DNA of 63,730 nt, from contig DHDG01000031.1 in NCBI GenBank assembly GCA_002399265.1, positions 1-63,730 of the forward strand, read 5' to 3'. This document shows, in pieces, positions 41,883-51,220 of the stretch. The translations under genes were made by a program, and so were the position numbers. A model generated the notes under the pieces. That model searched no databases. It worked only from the letters and a program-made list of their open reading frames with translations, and was not told the origin of the DNA. The DNA is from Firmicutes bacterium UBA4882. Its GTDB lineage: Bacteria; Bacillota; UBA4882. The first letter of the stretch is position 1, and the number at the start of each line of letters is the position of its first letter.

Positions 41883-44633
41883 ATGACCAAAAAACGCGTT
41901 TTCGAACTCTCAAAGGAACTAGATATCCCGAGCAAAGAGATCGTGCAGTTTCTGCAAGAGTTCGGCGCTGATGTCAAAAACCATATGAGTACGGTAGAAG
42001 ACCACGTTGCTGCGATCGTCAAGCGGAAATTCCGTCCTGACCAAGAACCGCCTGTCAAGGCGCCGGAACCCGAAAAGAAACCCGCTGCATCGAAGGCGTC
42101 GATTGCACCTGCCCAAACAGCAGCAGATGCTGGAAAAAAACAGCCTATCCCTGCCAGCCAAGATAGAAATAGCAATGTTCCCGAGCGTAGGCCTGCTACG
42201 TCTGGACAGCCGGGAATGCGCTCAGACGCCCGTCCCCCGGTTCGGTCGGACGCACGTACGCCGGTTCGCCCGGATGCCCGCACAGAAGCGCGTCGAGAGA
42301 CGCGTCCAACAACTGATAACCGTGGCGGCGGCGGCGTTTCAGGAAGACCTGCGGCGCAGACACCGACCGGCAGCCCAGCTCCAAGGCAGGGTTCTGCGGC
42401 ACCAAGGCCACAACAGCAGCAGCAATGGAACGGGCCACGCCAGAATAAGGAAGTACAGCGTCCCGGAACGCCACCGCCATCTGGAACTATACCGCCTCAG
42501 GCGGGAGGAGCACCGGCTGCCCGGCAGTCAGCGCCACCAGGACAAGGCGGACGTGCTCCCCAAAATCGGCCCGGACAGCCGGGACAGCAACGTCGGGAGC
42601 CGAGTAGCGCTCCTGCTCAGAATCAGCAGTCACAGCACCATCACCGCCCGGATAGCCGGCCCGTTAACAGGCCGGACAGCAGACCGGACAACAGAACCAG
42701 TGGCAAGCCTGGGGAAGTCAGGAGAAGTCAGGCACCGCCATCCAATCGGCCGGGAGGAAGGCCTGCGCCAGCGGCGGCAGGTGGTCAGCGGCCTAATAAT
42801 GCTGCTCAAAGAGGCGGCGGATTCCGCCGGCAACGTCCTACGGGGCAGCGCGGCGGCGGAGGAGTCCGGAAGCCTGTTCAGTCTAATGTAGAGAAGTTGA
42901 TGATTGGCCCGGTCATTTCTGTCAAAGATTTGGCGGCCGCAATGGAATTGGCAGCTTCCGAAGTGATCAAAAAGCTGATGGCTATGGGAGTAATGTCCTC
43001 TATTAACCAGGACATCGATTTTGAAACCGCTCAGATTATTGGCAATGAATTCGGGGTTGAAGTTGTGCCGGAAGGCCCGACTTTAGAAGAACAGACCTTG
43101 GAAGAAATTGAAGACTCTGAAGAAGATGTAATGCCCCGTTCCCCGGTTGTCACTGTAATGGGACATGTTGATCATGGAAAAACGTCTCTGCTCGACCGCA
43201 TCCGGGAAACGCATGTCACCTCCCAGGAAGCCGGAGGTATCACGCAGCATATTGGAGCGTATCAGGTGGAAGTCCGCTCCAAACGGATTACATTTCTTGA
43301 CACACCGGGTCACGAGGCTTTTACCGCCATGCGCGCCCGCGGTGCCCAAATAACGGACATTGTTATTCTGGTAGTCGCCGCCGATGATGGTGTGATGCCA
43401 CAGACAGTCGAGGCCATCAACCATGTTAAAGCCGCTCAGATACCGATGATCGTGGCCATTAATAAAATTGACAAACCGGATGCCAACCCGGACAGAGTCA
43501 AGCAGGAACTGACTGAATACGGCTTGGTTGCAGAAGAGTGGGGCGGAGATAGCATTATGGTTCCCGTTTCCGCTGCCACCGGTGAAGGTATCGACAACCT
43601 ATTGGAAATGGTATTGCTGGTTTCCGAAATGCAGGATTTAAAGGCTAATCCCAATCGCAGCGCCATCGGTACCGTGATCGAAGCCAAGCTTGATAAAGGT
43701 AGAGGCCCGGTAGCAACTGTACTGATTCAAAAAGGGACACTCTTTGTCGGAGATGTCATCCTCGTTGGTTCAGTTTTTGGCCGGGTGCGCTTGCTTAATA
43801 ATGACAAGGGCAAACGCGTCAAAAAAGCCGGTCCGTCAGCGCCAGTAGAAGTAGTTGGCCTGGCAGAACTGCCGGAGGCTGGAGACACCTTATACGCAGT
43901 TGACGATGAAAAAGTAGCCCGTCAATTGGCGGAAAGCCGCAGCCAAAAGAAACGCGAAACCGAACTGCATCAATCCAGCCGTGTATCATTGGAAGACCTC
44001 TTCTCCAAGATTCAGGGCGGTGAATTGAAAGACCTGAATATTGTTATCAAAGCGGATGTCCGCGGTTCAATAGAGGCATTAGAACCTTCATTAAACCGTC
44101 TGGAAAACGAGGAAGTCCGGGTCAATGTGATTCATAGCGGTGTTGGTGCGGTCACTGAAACTGACGTGATGCTGGCTGCCGCTTCAAACGCGATTATTAT
44201 CGCCTTCAACGTCCGGCCGGATCCTATGGCCAAGAGAACCGCCGAAAAAGAAACAGTCGATATCCGGATGTATCGCGTTATTTATGATGCCATCAATGAT
44301 GTCAGAGCGGCTCTAGAAGGTATGCTGACGCCTGAATTTAAAGAAACAGTGATTGGCAAAGCTGAGGTACGGCAGACCTTCAGGGTTCCCAAAATTGGCC
44401 TCATTGCCGGTAGTTATGTTACCGAGGGCCGTATTCTCAGAACAGCGGATGTCCGTGTACTACGCGATAATGTCGTCATGCATGAAGGCAAGATTGATTC
44501 TCTGAGACGATTCAAAGATGATGCCCGCGAAGTAGCTCAAGGTTACGAATGTGGCATTGGCCTCGAAAAATTCCAGGATATTAAAGAGGGCGATGTCATC
44601 GAGGCGTTCATTATGGAAGAAGTAAAGAGGTAA
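41883..44633 (+). CDS. infB: Translation initiation factor IF-2
   Basis: A GTPase that delivers initiator tRNA to the ribosome. The N-terminal IF2_N domain (residues 1-55) is followed by a long disordered stretch to about residue 330 rich in Pro, Arg, Gln and Gly, with semi-repeats such as SDARPPVRSDARTPVRPDAR. A second IF2_N domain is followed by the G domain (GHVDHGKTS near 427; DTPGHEAF; NKID) and domains II-IV. At 916 residues it is long for a Firmicute because of the linker. The ATG follows GGGGGTG. rbfA begins four bases after the stop. Confidence 0.95.
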   Translation: MTKKRVFELSKELDIPSKEIVQFLQEFGADVKNHMSTVEDHVAAIVKRKFRPDQEPPVKAPEPEKKPAASKASIAPAQTAADAGKKQPIPASQDRNSNVPERRPATSGQPGMRSDARPPVRSDARTPVRPDARTEARRETRPTTDNRGGGGVSGRPAAQTPTGSPAPRQGSAAPRPQQQQQWNGPRQNKEVQRPGTPPPSGTIPPQAGGAPAARQSAPPGQGGRAPQNRPGQPGQQRREPSSAPAQNQQSQHHHRPDSRPVNRPDSRPDNRTSGKPGEVRRSQAPPSNRPGGRPAPAAAGGQRPNNAAQRGGGFRRQRPTGQRGGGGVRKPVQSNVEKLMIGPVISVKDLAAAMELAASEVIKKLMAMGVMSSINQDIDFETAQIIGNEFGVEVVPEGPTLEEQTLEEIEDSEEDVMPRSPVVTVMGHVDHGKTSLLDRIRETHVTSQEAGGITQHIGAYQVEVRSKRITFLDTPGHEAFTAMRARGAQITDIVILVVAADDGVMPQTVEAINHVKAAQIPMIVAINKIDKPDANPDRVKQELTEYGLVAEEWGGDSIMVPVSAATGEGIDNLLEMVLLVSEMQDLKANPNRSAIGTVIEAKLDKGRGPVATVLIQKGTLFVGDVILVGSVFGRVRLLNNDKGKRVKKAGPSAPVEVVGLAELPEAGDTLYAVDDEKVARQLAESRSQKKRETELHQSSRVSLEDLFSKIQGGELKDLNIVIKADVRGSIEALEPSLNRLENEEVRVNVIHSGVGAVTETDVMLAAASNAIIIAFNVRPDPMAKRTAEKETVDIRMYRVIYDAINDVRAALEGMLTPEFKETVIGKAEVRQTFRVPKIGLIAGSYVTEGRILRTADVRVLRDNVVMHEGKIDSLRRFKDDAREVAQGYECGIGLEKFQDIKEGDVIEAFIMEEVKR

Positions 44634-44637
44634 GAAG

Positions 44638-44994
44638 ATGCCAAAGCTTCGTCTGGAACGTATCAAAGAGCTGTATAAAGTAGAAGTCAGCAATATGTTA
44701 CAGAAGGAAATCAAAGATCCCAGGATTGGCTTTGTTACTGTTACCGATGTGGAGGTATCTCCCGATTTTAGGCATGCTAAGATTTATGTGAGTCCGTTCG
44801 GGGATGAAGAGGCTGAACGCCAGACAATTCAAGGTCTGGAAAGTGCCAAAGGCTATATGCGCACTGAGCTTGGACGTAGAATCAGACTGCGCTACACACC
44901 AGAGATCAGTTTTGCAGTTGATAAGTCTATTGAGCGTGGTGTGCGCCTGACAAAATTAATTGATCAAATCTCCGAAGAGGGGGACCATCATTGA
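44638..44994 (+). CDS. rbfA: Ribosome-binding factor A
   Basis: A 118-residue KH-fold protein needed for 16S rRNA 5'-end maturation and cold adaptation. Family segments: EVSNMLQKEIKDPRIGFVTVTDVEVSPDFRHAKIYVS and LRYTPEISFAVDKSIERG. Starts five bases after infB and overlaps nrnA by four, so the three are coupled. Confidence 0.95.
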   Translation: MPKLRLERIKELYKVEVSNMLQKEIKDPRIGFVTVTDVEVSPDFRHAKIYVSPFGDEEAERQTIQGLESAKGYMRTELGRRIRLRYTPEISFAVDKSIERGVRLTKLIDQISEEGDHH

Positions 44995-45953
44995 CTGGCT
45001 CTTTTCAGGAAGCTATCTCACTAATCAGCAATAACGATGAGTTTTTGTTGACTGGGCACGTCAATCCTGATGGCGATTGCCTGGGTTCGGTCTGCGCCCT
45101 TGGTTTGGCTCTTGAAGATATGGGGAAGAAAGTAAAGTGGGTTTCAGACGTTGAATTGCCCGCCATGTACTCTATCATTCCGGGGGCGGATCGTTTTGGC
45201 AGGCCGCCGCTGTATATATCAGAAAAAACAACAGTTATTGCTTTGGATTGTGCTGTTCCAGCCCGGTTAGCTTTGGCGGCGATCGATACAGACATTGATC
45301 TTAATATTGATCATCATTGTAGTAATAGTATGTTTGGGCGCATTAATCTGGTAGAGGCGGAAGCTGCCGCAACCGGAGAGCTGGTTTATCGACTGATTAA
45401 AGCGCTCAACAGACCGATTTCGCCACGCATAGCCCTGGCCTTATATATTGCAATTGCGACCGACACAGGCTTTTTTAAGTATTCTAATACGCGTCCTTAT
45501 TCTTTGAATCTTGCTGGAGAATTGGCCGAAATTGGCGGTCTCGATATGGGACAAGTAGCCGAAATCGTCAATGAACGCAAAAAGTTTGGCACGATTAAAC
45601 TCTTGGGGAAAGCACTGGAGCGCATGCAGCTAAGTGCGGACGGTAAAGTTGCGTGGATGGAAGTGACTCAGACACAGTTAAAAAAGTTTGGGACTGATCT
45701 AGAGGAAACAGAGGGCTTTGTAAACTACTGCCGTCAGGTAGAGGGTGCCGAAATAGGGGTGCTCTTTAAAGAAACCGAACACAACGACGTTAGGGTCAGT
45801 GTTCGCTCCAATTCCAATTGGGACGTCAGTAAGTTGGCCGCGCATTTTGGCGGGGGCGGCCATCCGCGGGCAGCTGGCTGCACATTGGCCGGTTCTTTGC
45901 CTGTTGCCAGGCGCAAATTCTTAACGTATACTGCCAAATGGATGCAATCCTGA
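44991..45953 (+). CDS. nrnA: DHH-family nanoRNase / 3',5'-bisphosphate nucleotidase
   Basis: Degrades 2-5-mer RNA and dephosphorylates pAp. The DHH domain shows GHVNPDGDCLGS, IALDCAVPARL and NIDHHCSN; the DHHA1 domain ends with the substrate-binding HFGGGGHPRAAGC. 320 residues. The start is TTG at 44991, preceded by GAGGGGG inside the rbfA end. In Firmicutes nrnA is commonly embedded between rbfA and truB, as here. Confidence 0.93.
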   Translation: MTGSFQEAISLISNNDEFLLTGHVNPDGDCLGSVCALGLALEDMGKKVKWVSDVELPAMYSIIPGADRFGRPPLYISEKTTVIALDCAVPARLALAAIDTDIDLNIDHHCSNSMFGRINLVEAEAAATGELVYRLIKALNRPISPRIALALYIAIATDTGFFKYSNTRPYSLNLAGELAEIGGLDMGQVAEIVNERKKFGTIKLLGKALERMQLSADGKVAWMEVTQTQLKKFGTDLEETEGFVNYCRQVEGAEIGVLFKETEHNDVRVSVRSNSNWDVSKLAAHFGGGGHPRAAGCTLAGSLPVARRKFLTYTAKWMQS

Positions 45954-45965
45954 AAGGATGCTTAG

Positions 45966-46883
45966 TTGGTGCAGGGTTTCTTTAATATTAACAAGTCTGC
46001 CGGAATGACCTCGCATGATGTAGTGTCAGTCATCCGGCGCATCGTGCAGATCAAAAGAGTTGGTCACGGTGGAACGCTTGATCCCGACGCGCAGGGAGTA
46101 TTGGTGGTTGCGGTCGGTTCGGCGACCCGGGCACTGCAATACCTGGAGCAATGGCCTAAGATCTATTGCGCCCAGCTTGAATTGGGCAGCGCTACGGACA
46201 CTCAGGATAGCAGCGGCCAAAAGACAATGATTCGCGATTCTTTTAGTATTAGCCGTTCAGAATTGCAGTCAGTTTTAGACGGCTTTTTGGGCTGTACGGA
46301 GCAAATTCCACCCATGTATTCGGCGATTAAAATTGGCGGCCAAAAACTCTATGAAGCGGCCCGCAAAGGCATTAGCATTGAACGGAAACCCCGACCCATT
46401 AAAATAGACAGCATTGAGTTGTTGGATCAGACTGATGCTGATTATTTGGGACCCCGTGCCCGAATCAGCATTCGGGCAACTTGTTCTGCCGGTACTTACA
46501 TTAGAACGCTCTGCCATGATATTGGCATAAAACTTAATTGTTATGCCCACATGACGCATCTGGTCCGCGAACGTTCCGGGATCTTCCGGATTGCTGATGC
46601 CGTGCCGCTGGATTTGCTGCGTAACGCGCCCCAAAGCGCCGCCACGCATCTCATTGGCATTAATGAAGCGTTGGCCCACCTGCCTGCCGTCCGTGTGAAC
46701 GCAGACTTATCCAGGCGCGTCCTGTGCGGGAATACTGTACCAATCGACGAGCTTATCAATGGCCTATGCCGTTTGCAGGATGCGAACGGCATAATTCTGG
46801 CAGTCGCTGAAGGCCGAAGAATCGGACCAGACAGCGTTACAACAGCCAGTCCAATCTGTGTTTTTTCAGCTCCGGGGGAATGA
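45966..46883 (+). CDS. truB: tRNA pseudouridine synthase B
   Basis: Makes pseudouridine 55 in the T loop of tRNAs. Catalytic motif GHGGTLDPDAQGVL near residues 33-46, KRVGHGG, and CSAGTYIRTLCHDIG are present. 305 residues with a PUA-like tail. It starts at TTG 45966 (or GTG 45969) after AAAGGATG. Thirteen bases after nrnA, so within the operon. Confidence 0.95.
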   Translation: MVQGFFNINKSAGMTSHDVVSVIRRIVQIKRVGHGGTLDPDAQGVLVVAVGSATRALQYLEQWPKIYCAQLELGSATDTQDSSGQKTMIRDSFSISRSELQSVLDGFLGCTEQIPPMYSAIKIGGQKLYEAARKGISIERKPRPIKIDSIELLDQTDADYLGPRARISIRATCSAGTYIRTLCHDIGIKLNCYAHMTHLVRERSGIFRIADAVPLDLLRNAPQSAATHLIGINEALAHLPAVRVNADLSRRVLCGNTVPIDELINGLCRLQDANGIILAVAEGRRIGPDSVTTASPICVFSAPGE

Positions 46884-46886
46884 ATT

Positions 46887-47837
46887 GTGGTGGATTATTT
46901 TACTTCATTTTATGATTTGCCAGAACCAGGCAGTGCAGTGGTTGCAATTGGAACCTTTGACGGCGTCCATCGCGGGCATGTCAATGTAATCCGGCAAGCT
47001 GTGCAAATTGCATCTGAAAAGACGGTGCCGTCTGTTATCGTTACTTTCATTAATCATCCTCAAGATATTACCAGCAGAAAGCGTTCTCCGCAGCTTCTGA
47101 CGACTGCTGACGAGAAAATCCAGCTAATTAAGGACTTAAACCCTGACATTCTCATGGCGATTCCTTTTAGTGCAGAGCTGGCCGGATTGCGGGCGGAAGA
47201 GTTTATCAGCGGCATTTTGAAAGCCAAAACCGGTGCTATCAATCTGGTTTTTGGCCAGAACTTTCATTTCGGGCATGATCGTCTCAATCCTGCGAGGCGG
47301 CCGGAAGTGCTACGCCAGCATGGCATTGAGCCGGTGATTATTGCCGATCTGGTAGAAAGTGATGGTAACATTATCAGCAGTACCGCGATCCGGGAATTAA
47401 TTGCCGCTGGTCGGATTGAAAGTGCTAATGTCATGCTGAACAGGCATTATGCCATAGATGGCAAAGTGGTCCAAGGATTTGGACGCGGTCACAAATTGGG
47501 TTACCCGACTGCCAACATCATTCCGCCGGTTGGGAAACTAATGCCACGCAGAGGAGTCTACTTGACCGAGGTAATCTGGGAAGACAAGCGCCGTCTTTCT
47601 GTCACGAATGTAGGTGTAAAACCTACTTTTGATGGGGCAGACTGTACCATAGAAATCTATCTGCCGAACTTTTCCGGAGATTTGTATGGCAGACAATTAC
47701 AGGTGCGGTTCGCTGCCTTTATCAGGCCGGAAGAAAAATTCAATAGTGCCGATGCCTTAACCCGTCAAATTAGTAGTGATCTCTGCGCCGCACGCGCAAA
47801 AGCTGCTCTCATTTACAATTCTGAGGTTTTGTGGTAG
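46887..47837 (+). CDS. ribF: Bifunctional riboflavin kinase / FAD synthetase
   Basis: Converts riboflavin to FMN and FAD. The nucleotidyltransferase domain has GTFDGVHRGHVNVI near residues 22-35 and NFHFGHDR; the kinase domain has VVQGFGRGHKLGYPTANI and GVYLTEV with VGVKPTF. 316 residues. The GTG start follows GGGGGAATGA, three bases after truB. Flavin supply suits the flavoprotein hydrogenase and dodecin in this window, but ribF is at its usual chromosomal address. Confidence 0.95.
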   Translation: MVDYFTSFYDLPEPGSAVVAIGTFDGVHRGHVNVIRQAVQIASEKTVPSVIVTFINHPQDITSRKRSPQLLTTADEKIQLIKDLNPDILMAIPFSAELAGLRAEEFISGILKAKTGAINLVFGQNFHFGHDRLNPARRPEVLRQHGIEPVIIADLVESDGNIISSTAIRELIAAGRIESANVMLNRHYAIDGKVVQGFGRGHKLGYPTANIIPPVGKLMPRRGVYLTEVIWEDKRRLSVTNVGVKPTFDGADCTIEIYLPNFSGDLYGRQLQVRFAAFIRPEEKFNSADALTRQISSDLCAARAKAALIYNSEVLW

Positions 47838-47841
47838 AATT

Positions 47842-47892
47842 ATGCGAGTCAGCGATATCAACGTTCATCTTGGTTACCAGCGCCGCCGCTAA
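47842..47892 (+). CDS. Possible 16-residue leader peptide
   Basis: An ATG four bases after the ribF stop opens a frame reading MRVSDINVHLGYQRRR, ending in three Arg codons (CGC CGC CGC) and TAA. There is no clear ribosome binding site, but the overlap of termination and reinitiation is possible. It might be a leader peptide for the next gene or simply chance. Confidence 0.2.
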   Translation: MRVSDINVHLGYQRRR

Positions 47893-47913
47893 GGCGTTAG
47901 AATCGAAAGGGGC

Positions 47914-48198
47914 GTGCGAAAACTGGCTAATTCCTCCCTTACGACAGATGCGGATCTTTCCACTGTTGTGAATCGGATTACGCTCATTTGTATGAGCGAG
48001 GAATTTAGAAGACTCCAGGCTGAACTATGTCTGCAATTTGCGCGTTCCGGTGCTCCTGACGCTGAAACCCAAGCATTCCATGATGCCTTGTTTGCCTTAT
48101 TAAATGAATTTGAACAGAACAGTTCAAACGTCAACATCAACGGAATGGGCGGCGGAATTGGAAACGGAATGGACGGCGATGGCAAGGGCGGCCTCTGA
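47914..48198 (+). CDS. Small hypothetical protein upstream of the DUF4258-like gene
   Basis: A frame of 94 codons beginning at GTG 47914. The middle is a helical, charged segment (EEFRRLQAELCLQFARSG, then AFHDALFALLNEFEQN) and the last 22 residues are Gly/Asn/Asp-rich (INGMGGGIGNGMDG). The ribosome binding site AAAGGGG abuts the GTG, so a later start (CTG 47923 or ATG 47992) is possible. No homologue is known to me. It ends two bases before the next gene, strongly suggesting a co-translated pair. Confidence 0.55.
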   Translation: MRKLANSSLTTDADLSTVVNRITLICMSEEFRRLQAELCLQFARSGAPDAETQAFHDALFALLNEFEQNSSNVNINGMGGGIGNGMDGDGKGGL

Positions 48199-48200
48199 AG

Positions 48201-48422
48201 ATGCGCGTTATTGTAACCGAACATGCAGTCAAAAGGCTACGGGAGGAACGGCAAAGCGGAATTACGGTGGCGGAAATTATTAGCGCGGCTAGCCACATCC
48301 CCGGTCGCATTCCCACTGCCACCCGCTTTCGTGGATATATCTCCAGAAGTGGCAGAGTCTTTGATATTGTGGCAAAGGATTTGACGCATGGCCGACTGGT
48401 GATTACCGTAATCGGCAAATAG
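48201..48422 (+). CDS. DUF4258-like small protein
   Basis: A 73-residue protein with the layout EHAVKRLREERQSGITVAEIISA, then RSGRVFDIVAKDLTHGRLVITVIGK. This matches the pattern of DUF4258, a small RelE/HigB-related fold often found as a toxin-like or RNA-binding protein. Translation is probably coupled to the preceding gene (stop and start two bases apart, no separate Shine-Dalgarno). Sitting between ribF and rpsO it is an insertion relative to the usual operon. Toxin activity is only a possibility. Confidence 0.65.
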   Translation: MRVIVTEHAVKRLREERQSGITVAEIISAASHIPGRIPTATRFRGYISRSGRVFDIVAKDLTHGRLVITVIGK

Positions 48423-48566
48423 CCTGATATATGTTTATTTTTAGCGGTTGCCTGCATAGCCAAAAGCTACCGGCCAACCGTTATTGAACCACTCGCTCGG
48501 AATACCGACACTCCTCGACGGCTTTCTGGGCATGTGGGGATAAATTGAAAGAGGAGGTGACAAAGT

Positions 48567-48833
48567 ATGATTCAACCCGAACAAAAGCAGCAGATTATCA
48601 ATGACCATCGTCGTCATGACAATGACACCGGTTCTCCTGAGGTTCAGATCGCAATTTTGACTGAAAGAATCAATGAACTTACTGAGCATCTGAAAATTCA
48701 CAAAAAGGACCATCACTCCAGAAGAGGGCTGCTCAAAATGGTTGGTAAGCGGCGCGGTTTGCTCAATTACCTGCAGCAAAAAGATATTGAGCGTTACCGT
48801 GCGATCGTAGCCCGTCTCGGATTGCGTAGGTAA
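48567..48833 (+). CDS. rpsO: 30S ribosomal protein S15
   Basis: An 88-residue primary rRNA-binding protein of the 30S platform. The signature HDNDTGSPEVQIAILTERINELTEHLKIHKKDHHSRRGLLKMVGKRRGLLNYL is intact. The ATG follows GAGGAGGTGA. The 140 bases upstream may include an S15-binding autoregulatory structure, but I could not assign one confidently. A strong terminator-like hairpin separates it from pnp. Confidence 0.97.
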   Translation: MIQPEQKQQIINDHRRHDNDTGSPEVQIAILTERINELTEHLKIHKKDHHSRRGLLKMVGKRRGLLNYLQQKDIERYRAIVARLGLRR

Positions 48834-48843
48834 TTTGCGTTCA

Positions 48844-48873
48844 AATAAAAGCGGTCAAACCGCTTTTATTTTT
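48844..48873 (+). terminator. Rho-independent terminator between rpsO and pnp
   Basis: Twelve-base perfect arms AATAAAAGCGGT and ACCGCTTTTATT around CAA, then TTT. Read-through would give pnp co-expression; the stem may also be an RNase III-type processing site. Confidence 0.85.
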
Positions 48874-48916
48874 GTCGAAGTGACACAATAAATACTGCAA
48901 AGGAGGTATTAATGTC

Positions 48917-51016
48917 ATGTCACAATGGCAGATGAATTTAGGCGGCAGGCCTTTGGTGATAGAAAACGGTAAGCTGGCAAAGCAAGCTAGTAATGCGGTT
49001 TTAGTACGCTACGGCGATACCGTGGTATTAGTGACAGCTACAATGGCAGCTCAGCCACGTCAGGGAATCGATTTCTTCCCGCTACTTGTTGATTATGAAG
49101 AAAGACTATACTCAGTGGGAAAGATTCCCGGAGGGTTCATTAAACGGGAAGGTCGCCCGGCAGAAAGTGCGACTTTGGCTGGTCGAGGCATTGATCGGGC
49201 CATCCGGCCGCTATTTCCGGAAGGATTCCGCAACGATGTGCAGGTTGTGGCCACCGTTCTCTCGGTGGACAAAGATAACGAGCCTGATATTGCAGCCATG
49301 ATTGGTGCCTCGGCGGCCCTAACACTTTCGGAGGTTCCGTTTTACGGTCCGATCGGTGGAGTGCACATCGGCAGAGTCGATGGCCAATTCATCATTAACC
49401 CGACGGTGAGTCAGGCGGCTGCCAGCGACATTGACCTGCTGGTTGCCGGCACCAAAGATGCCGTAATGATGGTGGAAGCCGGTGCCAAGGAAGTCTCCGA
49501 GCATGATATGCTGGAAGCGATCTTATTCGGGCACGAGGCTATTAAAGAAACTGTCGCTTTCCAGGAGAAAATGCAGGCCGAAGTCGGCAAAGAAAAATTC
49601 CAATTTGCTGTTACAGAAATTCCGGAGGAAATCGAGGCTTCTGTTCGTAAAAAGGCCACAGCCTTATTAGCAGCAGCCGTCCGCGGCAGTAATAAGCAGG
49701 ATCGGGAAGCGGCGATCGCTAAAGCCAAAGAAGATATCCTGCAGCAATTTGCGGAAGAGATGGCCGAAGACTTTACCACTAGTGAACCGCTGATCCGCGA
49801 TATGCTTGATAAGATCATCAAAGAAGAAGTCCGCAAAATGATTACCATTGAGCGTACCAGGCCGGATGGCAGAAAACTGGATGAAATTCGGAAAATCAGC
49901 TGTGAGGTAGGCATTCTGCCTCGCGTGCATGGCTCGGGACTGTTTACCCGCGGCCAGACACAGGTGCTTTCAGTCGCGACTCTGGGAGCGATCAGTGATG
50001 AACAAATCCTGGACGGAATTGGCGAAGCCGCGTCGAAACGCTATATCCATCATTACAATTTCCCCGCTTTCAGCGTTGGTGAAGTCCGGCCGATGCGTAG
50101 TCCAGGAAGACGGGAAATCGGACATGGCGCGCTGGCTGAAAAGGCGCTGCTACCGATGATTCCGCCAGAAGAAGAATTCCCGTACACCATTCGTGTGGTA
50201 TCCGAGGTTCTGGAATCCAACGGATCCACTTCGCAGGCTAGCATTTGTGGAAGCACATTGTCCCTGATGGACGCCGGTGTACCAATTAAAAAGCCGGTAG
50301 CCGGAGTAGCTATGGGACTTGTCAAATATGGTGATGACTTTGCGATCCTCACCGATATTCAGGGAATGGAAGATGCGCTTGGCGACATGGACTTCAAAGT
50401 CGCTGGGACAGACAGTGGCATTACAGCTATCCAAATGGATATCAAGGTGAAGGGTATTAATCGAGCCATTTTGGAGCAGGCTTTGGAACAAGCCAGACAG
50501 GGACGCCTTTTTATCCTGGAAAGGATGATGGAGACGATTTCCAAGCCGCGTGCTGACATTTCGCCATATGCGCCCAGAATGCTTACCATGGAGATTGATC
50601 CCGACAAAATCCGAGACGTCATTGGACCGGGTGGCAAAACCATCCGCAAGATCATTGATGAGACTGGTGTTACCATTGATATTCAGGATGATGGACGGGT
50701 CTTCATCGGGGCAGTCGATCGCACTGCCGGCGAAAACGCCATGAATATCATCAAGAGTCTCACCAAAGATCCGGAAGTCGGTGAAGTGTATGACGGTAAA
50801 GTGACCAGGCTGATGAATTTTGGCGCATTTGTAGAAATCCTTCCTGGCAAAGAAGGATTGGTGCACATTTCTCAGCTGGATCGGAACCGAGTGGAAAAGG
50901 TGGAAGATATCGTCAGGTCTGGTGACCCAATCCGGGTTAAGGTCATCGAAATTGACCGGCAGGGCCGAATTAACCTCTCCCGCAAAGCTTTGCTGGGTGA
51001 CGAACCTGCAAACTAA
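48917..51016 (+). CDS. pnp: Polyribonucleotide nucleotidyltransferase (PNPase)
   Basis: A phosphorolytic 3'-5' exoribonuclease. Two RNase PH domains are visible (first: RYGDTVVLVTATMA, KREGRPAES; second: FTRGQTQVLSVATLG, SPGRREIGHGALAEKAL), followed by a KH domain (IRDVIGPGGKTIRKIIDETG) and a C-terminal S1 domain (GKVTRLMNFGAFVEILPGKEGLVHISQL). The 699-residue length is standard. ATG 48917 follows AAAGGAGG. Confidence 0.97.
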   Translation: MSQWQMNLGGRPLVIENGKLAKQASNAVLVRYGDTVVLVTATMAAQPRQGIDFFPLLVDYEERLYSVGKIPGGFIKREGRPAESATLAGRGIDRAIRPLFPEGFRNDVQVVATVLSVDKDNEPDIAAMIGASAALTLSEVPFYGPIGGVHIGRVDGQFIINPTVSQAAASDIDLLVAGTKDAVMMVEAGAKEVSEHDMLEAILFGHEAIKETVAFQEKMQAEVGKEKFQFAVTEIPEEIEASVRKKATALLAAAVRGSNKQDREAAIAKAKEDILQQFAEEMAEDFTTSEPLIRDMLDKIIKEEVRKMITIERTRPDGRKLDEIRKISCEVGILPRVHGSGLFTRGQTQVLSVATLGAISDEQILDGIGEAASKRYIHHYNFPAFSVGEVRPMRSPGRREIGHGALAEKALLPMIPPEEEFPYTIRVVSEVLESNGSTSQASICGSTLSLMDAGVPIKKPVAGVAMGLVKYGDDFAILTDIQGMEDALGDMDFKVAGTDSGITAIQMDIKVKGINRAILEQALEQARQGRLFILERMMETISKPRADISPYAPRMLTMEIDPDKIRDVIGPGGKTIRKIIDETGVTIDIQDDGRVFIGAVDRTAGENAMNIIKSLTKDPEVGEVYDGKVTRLMNFGAFVEILPGKEGLVHISQLDRNRVEKVEDIVRSGDPIRVKVIEIDRQGRINLSRKALLGDEPAN

Positions 51017-51080
51017 GCAGCGCGAGAGCGTGTGCGCGACGAGCGCAACCCTTGAAAAACATAATCGCATTTTGTACGTG

Positions 51081-51111
51081 AAGCACTGGCATCGGCTGGT
51101 GCTTTTGTTTT
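51081..51111 (+). terminator. Probable terminator of pnp
   Basis: AAGCACTGGC-ATCG-GCTGGTGCTT (two G-T pairs) followed by TTGTTTT. Confidence 0.7.
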
Positions 51112-51220
51112 GGCAAGAAGGTATTTTCATAATTGCCACGGTTCTCCAAAACAGGTTTTGGAAGACTAATATTTCAAAGCGCATTGAACGAAACGATATA
51201 CAGGGAGGTGTGTTATTGAA

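Noticed and set aside
42007..42891. 294-codon Arg-rich frame inside infB
   Set aside because: A shadow of the GC-rich disordered linker of IF-2 in another frame.
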